DNA of 64,000 nucleotides from JAICYJ01 sp963737445 (GTDB lineage: Bacteria; Actinomycetota; Thermoleophilia; Gaiellales; JAICJC01), in contig CAVTSO010000025.1 of assembly GCA_963737445.1 (NCBI GenBank), forward strand, positions 62,001 to 126,000, read 5' to 3'. This document shows positions 27,057-34,620 of this stretch, one piece after another. The notes under the pieces are model-generated. The model made no database searches, was not told the origin of the DNA, and worked only from the letters and a program-made list of their open reading frames with translations. Made by a program: the position numbers and the translations under genes. The first letter of the stretch is position 1; each line of letters begins with the position of its first letter.

Positions 27057-27902
27057 CTACTCGAGGAACGCGCCCATCCGCTCGAACTTCTGCCGGCGCA
27101 GCCGGCGCCGCTCGAGCGGCGGCAACGTGTCCAGGAACTCGAGCTCGGCGGCGATCGCGTCGCCCAGCATGTCGGCAGCCTTCGCGTGGTCGCGGTGGGC
27201 GCCGCCGCCCGGCTCCGGCACGATCTGATCGATCACGCCCAGGGCCAGGCACGCGGGCGCGGTCGGGCGCAGCGCCGCGGCCGCCCGCTTGGCCTCGCCG
27301 GCGTCCTTCCAGAGGATGGCAGCGCAGCCCTCCGGCGAGATCACGGTGTAGATGGTGTGCTGCTGCATCAGCACGCGATCGGCGACGCCGATCGCCAGCG
27401 CCCCGCCGGAGCTGCCCTCGCCGATCACACACGCCACGACCGGGACGTTCAGCCCCATCAGCAACAGCTGCGAGCGCGCGATCGCGCCCGACTGGCCACG
27501 TTGCTCGGCGCCCACGCCGGGGTAGGCGCCGGGCGTGTCGATCAGGGTCACCACGGGGAAGCCGAGCCGGCCGGCCAGCTCGAATACGCGCATCGCCTTG
27601 CGGTAGCCCTCGGGGCGCGGCATCCCGAAGTTGCGGTATGCCCGCTGCTTCAGGTCGCGGCCCTTCTGGTGCCCGACGAACGCCACCGTCTGGCCGCGGA
27701 AGGACCCCAGGCCGGCGACGATCGCCGGGTCGTCGCCCTCGGCCCGGTCGCCGTGCAGCTCGACGAAGTCGTCGCAGAGGCGTGCCAGGTAGTCGAGCGA
27801 GTAGGGGCGGTCCTGGTGGCGTGCCAGCTCGACGGCGTGCCAGGCATCGCCGTCGCCGCCGCGTCGCCGCAGGAAGCGGCGCGGCCGCTCAGGCGCCGTC
27901 AC
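27057..27902 (-). CDS. accA: acetyl-CoA carboxylase carboxyltransferase subunit alpha
   Basis: Transfers the carboxyl group from carboxybiotin to acetyl-CoA, giving malonyl-CoA, together with the beta subunit. Crotonase-fold motifs include LIDTPGAYPGVGAE, EGSSGGALAIG and HTIYTVISPEGCAAI. The 281-residue form lacks part of the N-terminal helical arm of the E. coli protein. The GTG start at 27902 overlaps the accD end by 14 bases, so the subunits are translated in a coupled way. The biotin carboxylase and biotin carrier genes are not in the window, although the biotin ligase is. The stop is followed almost directly by the S53 protease start. Confidence 0.92.
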   Translation of the reverse strand: MTAPERPRRFLRRRGGDGDAWHAVELARHQDRPYSLDYLARLCDDFVELHGDRAEGDDPAIVAGLGSFRGQTVAFVGHQKGRDLKQRAYRNFGMPRPEGYRKAMRVFELAGRLGFPVVTLIDTPGAYPGVGAEQRGQSGAIARSQLLLMGLNVPVVACVIGEGSSGGALAIGVADRVLMQQHTIYTVISPEGCAAILWKDAGEAKRAAAALRPTAPACLALGVIDQIVPEPGGGAHRDHAKAADMLGDAIAAELEFLDTLPPLERRRLRRQKFERMGAFLE

Positions 27903-28857
27903 GGTCCGGCAACATGTCGGTGATCCGACGGCGCGCGCCGCCCAGGATGCGGCCCATGGCACGCTGTGCGCCGAGGTCGGGGATCAGGGTCGGGCGGCGG
28001 TAGGGATTGCCGCCCGCAAGCAGCCACGCCAGGCGCGCCACCATGTCCCGCAGCTCCGGACGCGGCACGATCAGATCGATGTGGCCGTGCCGGAAGTTCG
28101 ACTCCGCCAGGCCGAAGTCGTCGGGCACGTCCTCACGCGTCGTCTGGCGCACGACGCGCGGCCCGGAGAATGAGAGCAGGGCCCCCGGCTCGGCGATCAC
28201 GACGTCGCCCAGCGCCGCGAAGCTGGCGGCGACGCCGCCGGTCGTGGGGTGGGCCAACACCGAGATGTAGGGCCGCCCCGCCTCGCGCAGCTCGTCCACA
28301 GCTGCGACGGTCTTCGCCATCTGCATCAGTGCCAGCACGCCCTCCTGCATTCGCGCGCCGCCGGAGGCGGACACGGTCACCAGGGGCATGCGCCGCTCGA
28401 TCGCCAGCTCGGCGGCACGGAACACCTTCTCCCCCACCACCGACCCCATGCTGCCGCCCAGGAAGGTGAAGTCCATCACGGCCAGCGCCACCGGCAGGCC
28501 GCCGATGTCAGCCGAGCCCACCAGCATCGCGTCGTTCAGCCCGGTCTCCTGCTCAGCCGCCTGCAGGCGCTCGGGGTATGGTCGCGTGTCGACGAACTCG
28601 AGGGCGTCCGCCGAGTGCAGCTCGCGCGCGATCTCGCTCCAGCTGCCCTCATCGGTCAGCTGCACGATCCGCTCACGGGCGGTGACCGGGAAGTGGTAGC
28701 CGCAGTGCGCGCAGACGCGCAGGTTCGCGACCATCTCCTCCTCGCGGTAGTGCGAGTCGCAGCGGGGGCAGGTGTTGCGTGTGCGGCTGGCGGCCGTCTC
28801 GGACTGCCCGGCCTCCGTCCCCACACGGCTGATGTCGACGCTGATCTCCTTGGCCAC
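27889..28857 (-). CDS. accD: acetyl-CoA carboxylase carboxyltransferase subunit beta
   Basis: The zinc-ribbon carboxyltransferase subunit (322 residues). Four cysteines in CPRC and CAHC at about residues 30–52 bind zinc, followed by the crotonase-like domain with MDFTFLGGSMGSVVGEK, SASGGARMQEG and HPTTGGVAAS. The GTG start has a GGAGGG Shine-Dalgarno 5 nt upstream. It lies 49 bases after fabF, the largest gap within this operon. An independent accD/accA pair rather than the large acyl-CoA carboxylase beta chains typical of mycolic-acid actinobacteria fits a deep-branching lineage. Confidence 0.94.
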   Translation of the reverse strand: MAKEISVDISRVGTEAGQSETAASRTRNTCPRCDSHYREEEMVANLRVCAHCGYHFPVTARERIVQLTDEGSWSEIARELHSADALEFVDTRPYPERLQAAEQETGLNDAMLVGSADIGGLPVALAVMDFTFLGGSMGSVVGEKVFRAAELAIERRMPLVTVSASGGARMQEGVLALMQMAKTVAAVDELREAGRPYISVLAHPTTGGVAASFAALGDVVIAEPGALLSFSGPRVVRQTTREDVPDDFGLAESNFRHGHIDLIVPRPELRDMVARLAWLLAGGNPYRRPTLIPDLGAQRAMGRILGGARRRITDMLPDRDGA

Positions 28858-28906
28858 TGACCCTCCGACATGTGACGCGCGAGCAGGTGGGATTGGTTGC
28901 GCGGCG

Positions 28907-30166
28907 TCAGGCGGCCGCGGCCGCGTCCCACCGGCGCAGCACGATCACTGCGTTGTGGCCGCCGAACCCGAACGAGTTAGTCAGCGCATAGGGGACGTCG
29001 GCGGCCCGGCCGGTGTTGGGGACGTAGTCGAGGTCGCAGTCCGGGTCGGGGTCGGTCTGGTTGATGGTGGGCGGCACGAACGAGTCGCGCATCGCGAGCG
29101 CGGTGATGATCGTCTCCAGGGCGCCGGCGGCGCCCAGCAGGTGCCCCGTCTCGCTCTTGGTCGACGAGGTCGGGACCTGGTACGCGCGCTCCTCGCCCAG
29201 CGCCAGCTTCAGCGCCTTCGTCTCGGCGGTATCCCCGGCCGGGGTCGAGGTGCCGTGCGCGTTCACGTAGGCGATCATCTCCGGCGTCACCCCGCCGTCG
29301 ACCATGGCGTTGCGCATCGCCCGTGCCGGATTGCCACCGACCGGATCCGGCTCCGTGACATGGTGCGCGTCCGACGACATGCCGTAGCCGACGATCTCGG
29401 CGTAGATGCGGGCGCCGCGAGCCCGCGCCCGCTCCAGCTCCTCGATTACCAGCACGGCGCCGCCCTCGGCCAGGATGAATCCGTCCCGGCCCAGGTCGAA
29501 CGGCCGGCTGGCGCCCTCCGGGTCGTCGTTGCGTCGCGACAGCGCCCGCATCGTGCCGAACCCGCCGAGGCCGAGCGGCACCACCGGCGCCTCCACGCCG
29601 CCCACTAGCATCGCGTCGGCCATGCCGGCGCGGATGAACAGCACGCCGTTCCCGATGGACATGGCCGACGCGGCGCACGCGGTGCACTCGGTGGTGAGCG
29701 GGCCGCGGGTACCCAGCGCCATCGATATCTCGGCCGCGCCCATGTTCGGGATCAGGGCCGTCACCCAGAACGGATTGAGGCGGTCGGGGCCGGACTCGAA
29801 CAGCTTGCGGTGGGCGACCTCCTCGGTCTTGAGGCCGCCGATGCCGGTGCCGATCGAGCAGCCGATCCGCTCGGCATCGGCACGGATGTCGATGCCGGCA
29901 TCCTCCACGGCCATCGTGGCGGCGGCCACCGCGAACTGCGCGAAGCGGTCGGTCTTCCGCACCGAACGGTGCTCCATGTAGCGCTCGGGCTCGAAGTCCT
30001 TGACCTGCGCGGCGATGCGCACGTGGCCCTGGAAGCCGTCGACTGGGGACACACCGGAGCGGCCCTCGCGCACCGACTGCCACGTCTGCTCCGCGTCGAG
30101 CCCGCACGGCGTGACCGCGCCCATGCCGGTGATGACCACCCGTCGTCGTCCCTGTCCGTCGCTCAT
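28907..30166 (-). CDS. fabF: 3-oxoacyl-ACP synthase II
   Basis: Elongating condensing enzyme of type II fatty acid synthesis (419 residues). The catalytic Cys is in TECTACAASAM near residue 165, the His residues are in VNAHGTSTPAGD near 305 and SETGHLLGAAG near 340, and the C-terminal glycine loop is NSFGFGGHN. All active-site positions are intact, so it is a true condensing enzyme and not a chain-length factor. The ATG overlaps the fabG stop by 4 nt. acpP often lies between fabG and fabF or fabD; here there is no room for it. Confidence 0.95.
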   Translation of the reverse strand: MSDGQGRRRVVITGMGAVTPCGLDAEQTWQSVREGRSGVSPVDGFQGHVRIAAQVKDFEPERYMEHRSVRKTDRFAQFAVAAATMAVEDAGIDIRADAERIGCSIGTGIGGLKTEEVAHRKLFESGPDRLNPFWVTALIPNMGAAEISMALGTRGPLTTECTACAASAMSIGNGVLFIRAGMADAMLVGGVEAPVVPLGLGGFGTMRALSRRNDDPEGASRPFDLGRDGFILAEGGAVLVIEELERARARGARIYAEIVGYGMSSDAHHVTEPDPVGGNPARAMRNAMVDGGVTPEMIAYVNAHGTSTPAGDTAETKALKLALGEERAYQVPTSSTKSETGHLLGAAGALETIITALAMRDSFVPPTINQTDPDPDCDLDYVPNTGRAADVPYALTNSFGFGGHNAVIVLRRWDAAAAA

Positions 30167-30909
30167 ATGCCAAGCCCTCCATCCACTGCCAGGACGTCAC
30201 CGGTGATGAAACCGGCTGCGTCAGAGCACAAGAACCGCACCGCCCGCGCCACATCGGCCGGCTCGCCCAGCCGTCCCAGCGGCGTTCCGCCCAGGATTGC
30301 CTCGCGTGCCTGATCGGGGAGCGCGTCCGTCAGCTCGGTGGCAATGTAGCCGGGCGCGATCGCATTCACGCGTATACCCCGGCCGCCCAACTCCTTCGCG
30401 AGCGACTTCGTGAGCCCGATCAGACCTGCCTTGGAGGCCGCATAGTTGGTCTGGCCCGCGTTGCCATGGACGCCAACGATCGACGTGATGTTGACGATCA
30501 CACCGGCGCGGCGTTTCAGCATCGGCCGCGACAGCGCACGGCACGTGAAGAAGGCGCCGCCGAGGTTGGTATCGATCACCGAGCGCCAATCCTCGTCGGA
30601 TAGGCGCATGATCAGGTCGTCCCTGGTGATGCCCGCATTGTTGACCAGGATCGCGATCGGGCCGATGTCGCCCTCGACGGCATCCACCAGCGCCGCCGCG
30701 CCCTCGGCGGTGGACACGTCGCCCTGCACCGCATGGGCGCTGCCGCCGGCCTCGCGCACGGCATCGCAGACCGCGTTCGCAGCGGACGCGTCGCGGGCGT
30801 AGTTGACCGCCACCTCCGCGCCGGCGGACGCCAGCTCGGTGCAAATCGCTGCGCCGATGCCACGCGAGCCGCCGGTCACCAGCGCCACCCTGCCATCAAG
30901 CTCAGGCAT
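30163..30909 (-). CDS. fabG: 3-oxoacyl-ACP reductase
   Basis: A short-chain dehydrogenase (248 residues) that reduces 3-oxoacyl-ACP with NADPH. Visible are the TGGSRGIG cofactor loop near residue 13, NNAGITRDD near 88, the catalytic Ser in NITSIVG near 140, and the YAASKAG Tyr/Lys pair near 155. The C-terminal DVLAVDGGLGI is typical of FabG. ATG 30909 overlaps the fabD stop by 8 bases, and its stop overlaps the fabF start by 4. A second reductase role cannot be excluded, but position within the fab cluster makes the assignment firm. Confidence 0.95.
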   Translation of the reverse strand: MPELDGRVALVTGGSRGIGAAICTELASAGAEVAVNYARDASAANAVCDAVREAGGSAHAVQGDVSTAEGAAALVDAVEGDIGPIAILVNNAGITRDDLIMRLSDEDWRSVIDTNLGGAFFTCRALSRPMLKRRAGVIVNITSIVGVHGNAGQTNYAASKAGLIGLTKSLAKELGGRGIRVNAIAPGYIATELTDALPDQAREAILGGTPLGRLGEPADVARAVRFLCSDAAGFITGDVLAVDGGLGI

Positions 30910-31822
30910 CAGCCGTCACCTCCTGTGCCGCCGCCAGCTCGGCGGGGGTCGAGATCGAGAGCGCGCGCACGGACGGGTCGATGCGCTTCACCAGCCCCGT
31001 CAGAACGCCACCCGGCCCCAGCTCTACAAACGTGCCGACGCCGTCGGCGATCAGCGCGTGGACGGCCTGGGTGAACCGCACCGGCGCCGTCAGCTGTTCC
31101 ACCAGCAGCCGCGGGATCCGGTCGGCGGTCTCGATGTCGTTGGTGACGGTGCTCATGAACGCCGTCGACAGTTCTCCGAACCCGACCGCGCCTACGGACG
31201 GCGCGAACCGGGCGGCCGCCTCTGCCATCAGCGGGCAGTGGAAGGCGCCCGCCACCTTCAGCCGGATCAGCTTGCCGCCGGCGTCGCTGACAGCCTCGTC
31301 CATGGCGTCGAGGCCCTCGTCGCGACCCGAGATCACCACCTGACCGGGGCAGTTGTAGTTGGCGGGCCAGACGTCGTCCCGCTGTCCGCAGAGCCGCTCG
31401 ACCTGGTCGTCATCCAGCTTCAGGACGGCTGCCATGCCGCCACCGGCACCGGCCTCGGCGCTGATCCGGCCACGCTCGTTCACCAGCTCGAACAGCTGAT
31501 CGAGGCCGGCGGCACCCGCAGCCGCCAGCGCCGCGTACTCACCGACGCTGTGGCCGACCACGACGGTGGCGCGCAGCGAACTGCCGGCCGTCACCGCCCG
31601 GTGCGCCGCCAGCGACGCCGCCATCAGCGCCGGCTGGGTGATCTCGGTGCGCGACAGCTGATCGAGCGGGCCGTCGAAGCTGACGGCGCGGACGTCGAAT
31701 CCGGCCGCGCGGCCGGCGCGGTCGAACACCTCGGCGGCCTCGGGGAAGGCGTCGGCCAGCTCGCGGCCCATGCCCACGCGCTGGCTGCCCTGGCCCGGGA
31801 AGCAGAAGGCGATCTTGCTCAT
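30902..31822 (-). CDS. fabD: malonyl-CoA:ACP transacylase
   Basis: Loads malonyl groups onto acyl carrier protein. The 306-residue protein starts KIAFCFPGQGSQRVGMG. The catalytic Ser is in the GHSVGEYAAL elbow near residue 90, ITQPALMAASLAAH precedes it, and the active-site His lies in AGAFHCPLM near 200. The start is ATG 31822 with a Shine-Dalgarno AAGGAG 6 nt upstream and an ATGA overlap with fabH; the longer upstream frame reads into fabH and is not used. Confidence 0.95.
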   Translation of the reverse strand: MSKIAFCFPGQGSQRVGMGRELADAFPEAAEVFDRAGRAAGFDVRAVSFDGPLDQLSRTEITQPALMAASLAAHRAVTAGSSLRATVVVGHSVGEYAALAAAGAAGLDQLFELVNERGRISAEAGAGGGMAAVLKLDDDQVERLCGQRDDVWPANYNCPGQVVISGRDEGLDAMDEAVSDAGGKLIRLKVAGAFHCPLMAEAAARFAPSVGAVGFGELSTAFMSTVTNDIETADRIPRLLVEQLTAPVRFTQAVHALIADGVGTFVELGPGGVLTGLVKRIDPSVRALSISTPAELAAAQEVTADA

Positions 31823-32811
31823 GGGCGCTCCTTTGTCCACTCCATCACGCACGATCCCCAGGCCAGGCCGCCGCCGAAGCCGACCATCAGCACGATGTCG
31901 CCCGGCCCGATCCGGCCCTGCCGCCAGGCCTCGTCCAGGCAGATCGGGATCGATCCGGCGGAGGTGTTGCCGTATCGGTCAACGTTCGAGAACACCTTGG
32001 CATCGTCCAGCCCCAGCCGGCGTGCGGCGTGATCGATGATGCGCCTGTTCGCCTGGTGCGGCACGAACACGTCGACGTCGTCGACGCCGAGGCCGGCGGC
32101 CTCCAGGCTGCGCAGGGACGAGTCGACCACCACCCGGGTCGCGAACTTGTACACCTCCGGCCCGTTCATCCGGACGTAGGGCCCCTCGTCGTGGTCGGCG
32201 GCGTGGCCGGCCGCTGCGACCGACAGGAGCAGCGCGCCCGATCCGTCGGCACCCAGCTCGAAGCCGCGCAGCCCGTGGCGGTCAGCGTCCCGGCGCAGCA
32301 CCACGGCACCGGCGCCGTCGCCGAACAGGATGCAGGTGGAGCGATCGCTCCAGTCCAGCAGCCGTGAAAACACCTCGGTGCCGACCACGAGCACCGTCTC
32401 GGCCAGACCTGCCGCGATCTGCGAGTAGGCCTGCGCGAGCGCGTAGATGAAGCCCGTGCAGGCGGCGGACAGGTCGTAGCCGGCCACCTGGCCCGCGCCG
32501 ATCCGCTCCCCGATCAACGACGCGGTGGCCGGAAAGTAGTAGTCGGGGCTGGCGGTCGCAGCCACGATCAGGTCGAGCTCACCCGCATCGATGCCGGCAC
32601 TCAAAAGCGCGCGCCGGGCCGCTTCGGCGCCGAGCGTGGCCGAGGAGTCGGACGCGGCGGCGATCCGCCGCTCGCGGATGCCGGTGCGCTGGGCAATCCA
32701 CTCGTCGCTGGTCTCGACCATCGTCGCGATCTCCTCGTTGCTCATCACCCGGTCGGGCACGTGCGAGCCGATGCCGATCAGGGCAACACGCTGGCCGCAG
32801 GCGGCGATCAT
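31819..32811 (-). CDS. fabH: 3-oxoacyl-ACP synthase III
   Basis: The initiating condensing enzyme that joins an acyl-CoA primer with malonyl-ACP (330 residues). The Cys-His-Asn triad is intact: Cys in LSAACTGFIYAL near 113, His in VPHQANRRII near 250, and Asn in RYGNTSAGSIP near 280. Primer preference (acetyl versus branched) cannot be read reliably from the sequence. The ATG overlaps the fabZ-like stop, and the stop overlaps the fabD ATG, both by 4 nt. Confidence 0.95.
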   Translation of the reverse strand: MIAACGQRVALIGIGSHVPDRVMSNEEIATMVETSDEWIAQRTGIRERRIAAASDSSATLGAEAARRALLSAGIDAGELDLIVAATASPDYYFPATASLIGERIGAGQVAGYDLSAACTGFIYALAQAYSQIAAGLAETVLVVGTEVFSRLLDWSDRSTCILFGDGAGAVVLRRDADRHGLRGFELGADGSGALLLSVAAAGHAADHDEGPYVRMNGPEVYKFATRVVVDSSLRSLEAAGLGVDDVDVFVPHQANRRIIDHAARRLGLDDAKVFSNVDRYGNTSAGSIPICLDEAWRQGRIGPGDIVLMVGFGGGLAWGSCVMEWTKERP

Positions 32812-33263
32812 GCGTCCAGCTCCGTCAACGCGAACGTGAGCGCGGCGCGACAGGCCAGGTCGTCTCCCACCGACGCGGTGGCGTCGGCCTTGCCGATGGG
32901 GCCGCGCAGGCGCGTGATCTGGCAGCGCAGCGTGAGGGTGTCCCCTGGCACCACGATCCGCTTGAAGCGGACGTCGTCGATGCCCGCGAACAGCGCCAAC
33001 CGGCCGGCAAAGCCGGGCGATGAGAGGCCGCAGACCGCACCCACCTGCGCCAGCGCCTCGACCTGCAGCACGCCCGGCATGATCGGCCGGCCCGGGAAGT
33101 GTCCGCGCAGGTACCAGGCATCGTCACGCACGTGGTAGTGGCCGGTGGCGCGCTCGCCCGGCACCAGCTCGACGATCTCGTCCACCAGCAGGAACGGGTC
33201 GCGGTGGGGGATGATCGCCTCGATGCCGGCTCTGTCGAGCGGCAGGACGAGGCCCTCCGTCAC
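32808..33263 (-). CDS. fabZ: 3-hydroxyacyl-ACP dehydratase (FabZ type)
   Basis: A hot-dog-fold dehydratase (151 residues). The N-terminal IIPHRDPFLLVDEIVEL and the catalytic segment GHFPGRPIMPGVLQVEALAQ hold the active His and Glu. It completes the elongation cycle encoded here. The GTG start at 33263 overlaps the stop of the sigma-factor gene (GTGA), so translation of the first structural gene is coupled to that of the sigma factor. The frame continues upstream within the sigma gene, but that part is not homologous. Confidence 0.93.
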   Translation of the reverse strand: MTEGLVLPLDRAGIEAIIPHRDPFLLVDEIVELVPGERATGHYHVRDDAWYLRGHFPGRPIMPGVLQVEALAQVGAVCGLSSPGFAGRLALFAGIDDVRFKRIVVPGDTLTLRCQITRLRGPIGKADATASVGDDLACRAALTFALTELDA

Positions 33264-33886
33264 GCCGAGACCGCCTCGGCCGGCGGCACCAACGCCCGTC
33301 GCATGCGCGCGCGGCCGCGGTGTGCGTGGCATTTGACCGTGCCCACAGGCATCTCCAGCACCTCCGCGATCTCCTCGTAGGAGAGGGCGAGCACGTCCTT
33401 CATCACCATCACGTGCCGCTGGTCGTTGGACAGGCCCTCCAGCTCCCGCGCCAGCTCGGCGCGCTGCTCTCGCTGGCAGGCGAGATCGTGGGGGCCGAGC
33501 GCCGACGCCACCTCCGGCGCGGTCTCCAGCGCCTGGTGCTGCCGCCGCCGCTGGCGCTCGCCAAGGTCGCGGCAGGTGTTGGTGACCAGGCTGTAGAGCC
33601 AGGTCGCGAAACGCGCCTCTCCACGGAACTGATCGATTCTGGTGAGCACCTTTGCAAGCGCCTCCTGTGCCGCGTCCTCCGCGTCCTGCGGGTCGTTGAG
33701 CAGGTACCCGGCCAGCCGCCGCACCCGCGGCTCGTGCCGCTCCACCAGCGCCGCCAGGGCGGCGCGATCTCCGTCCTGGGCCCGCACGGCGAGCACGACA
33801 TCCGAGAGCGCGGCATACGCGGACTCGTCTCGTACCCGATCTCGCAGGGTCAGACGGGCCTCCGCACGTTTCGGTTGCGGGAACAT
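33260..33886 (-). CDS. ECF-type RNA polymerase sigma factor heading the fab/acc operon
   Basis: A 208-residue group IV sigma factor. Region 2 spans about residues 40–110 (HEPRVRRLAGYLL, DAEDAAQEALAKVLTRI, FATWLYSLVTNTCRD), and region 4 about 145–200 (LSNDQRHVMVMKDVLALSYEEIAEVLEMP, shortened here to its start and end in reading, then GTVKCHAHRGR). No anti-sigma gene follows; the next gene is fabZ, overlapping by 4 nt. Being the first gene of the fatty-acid run suggests autoregulation of lipid synthesis. ATG 33886 has TAGAAT 9 nt upstream, a box shared with divergent birA. Which promoters it recognises is unknown. Confidence 0.85.
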   Translation of the reverse strand: MFPQPKRAEARLTLRDRVRDESAYAALSDVVLAVRAQDGDRAALAALVERHEPRVRRLAGYLLNDPQDAEDAAQEALAKVLTRIDQFRGEARFATWLYSLVTNTCRDLGERQRRRQHQALETAPEVASALGPHDLACQREQRAELARELEGLSNDQRHVMVMKDVLALSYEEIAEVLEMPVGTVKCHAHRGRARMRRALVPPAEAVSA

Positions 33887-33894
33887 CAGCGGCC

Positions 33895-33901
33895 TATTCT
33901 A
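33895..33901. promoter_or_regulatory. shared bidirectional -10 heptamer (sigma–fab operon / birA)
   Basis: TATTCTA gives TATTCT on the plus strand, 5 nt before birA ATG 33906, and TAGAAT on the minus strand, 9 nt before the sigma-factor ATG 33886. Both genes appear leaderless and their starts are 19 bases apart. The biotin ligase that activates acetyl-CoA carboxylase and the fab/acc operon thus share one promoter region. Confidence 0.5.
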
Positions 33902-33905
33902 TGGA

Positions 33906-34616
33906 ATGCCCATGCTTCCCGAGCAGGTCGAGCCGCGGCTGCGCGGCCGCTTCGGGCGCCCCTACCTTTGGGCCGACGAGTGCGAGTCCACCCAGGAGCT
34001 GGCCCGGCCGCTGCCCGAGGGCGGCGTGGCCGCCTGTGATCGCCAGCTGCAGGGGCGCGGCCGTCGCGGCCGCACCTGGCAGGCCGAGGCGGGCACCGGA
34101 CTGCTGTTCTCGCTGGCGCTCGAGCCGCGAACGCCGCCACAGCGCCTGGCGAGCTTCTCGCTGGTCGCGGCCGAGGCGGTGGCCGAGGCCTGCCATGACC
34201 GCGCACAGGTGCGCTGGCCGAACGATGTGATGTTGGACAGCCGCAAGCTGGCCGGCGTGTTGCCCGAGCTGCGGGACGGCAGGCTGGTGCTGGGCGTGGG
34301 CGTGAACGCGGGCATGAGCGAGGCGCAGCTGCCGGCAGATGCGCGCGTCCCCGCAACCTCGCTGCAGATCGCGACCGGCGGGCCGGTCGACCGGGTGGCG
34401 CTGCTGGTAGCGCTGCTGGCCGTGCTCGAGCGCCGCTACGACGCGTTCGAGCGTGACGGGTTCACCGGCCTCGGGCGCGACGAGCTGCGCGGGCGTCACG
34501 TGACGCTGGTGGGCGCAGGGAGCGGCATCAGCGAGGGTGTTGATGAGGATGGCCGGCTGCTGCTGCACGGCCGCGCCTACAGCTCCGCCGAAGTCGAGCG
34601 GGTCGAGCTTCGCTGA
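33906..34616 (+). CDS. birA: biotin–[acetyl-CoA-carboxylase] ligase
   Basis: Attaches biotin to the carrier protein of acetyl-CoA carboxylase and related enzymes. The 236-residue protein has the biotinyl-AMP loop QGRGRRGRTWQ near residue 47, RWPNDVMLDSRKLAGVLPEL near 100 and LGVGVNAG near 130, followed by the small C-terminal SH3-like domain. The N-terminal DNA-binding domain of bifunctional BirA is absent, so it is not a biotin repressor. ATG 33906 is favoured by the TATTCT box 5 nt upstream; ATG 33912 is the alternative. It is divergent from the operon containing accD and accA, a sensible functional pairing. Confidence 0.93.
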   Translation: MPMLPEQVEPRLRGRFGRPYLWADECESTQELARPLPEGGVAACDRQLQGRGRRGRTWQAEAGTGLLFSLALEPRTPPQRLASFSLVAAEAVAEACHDRAQVRWPNDVMLDSRKLAGVLPELRDGRLVLGVGVNAGMSEAQLPADARVPATSLQIATGGPVDRVALLVALLAVLERRYDAFERDGFTGLGRDELRGRHVTLVGAGSGISEGVDEDGRLLLHGRAYSSAEVERVELR

Positions 34617-34620
34617 ACGG

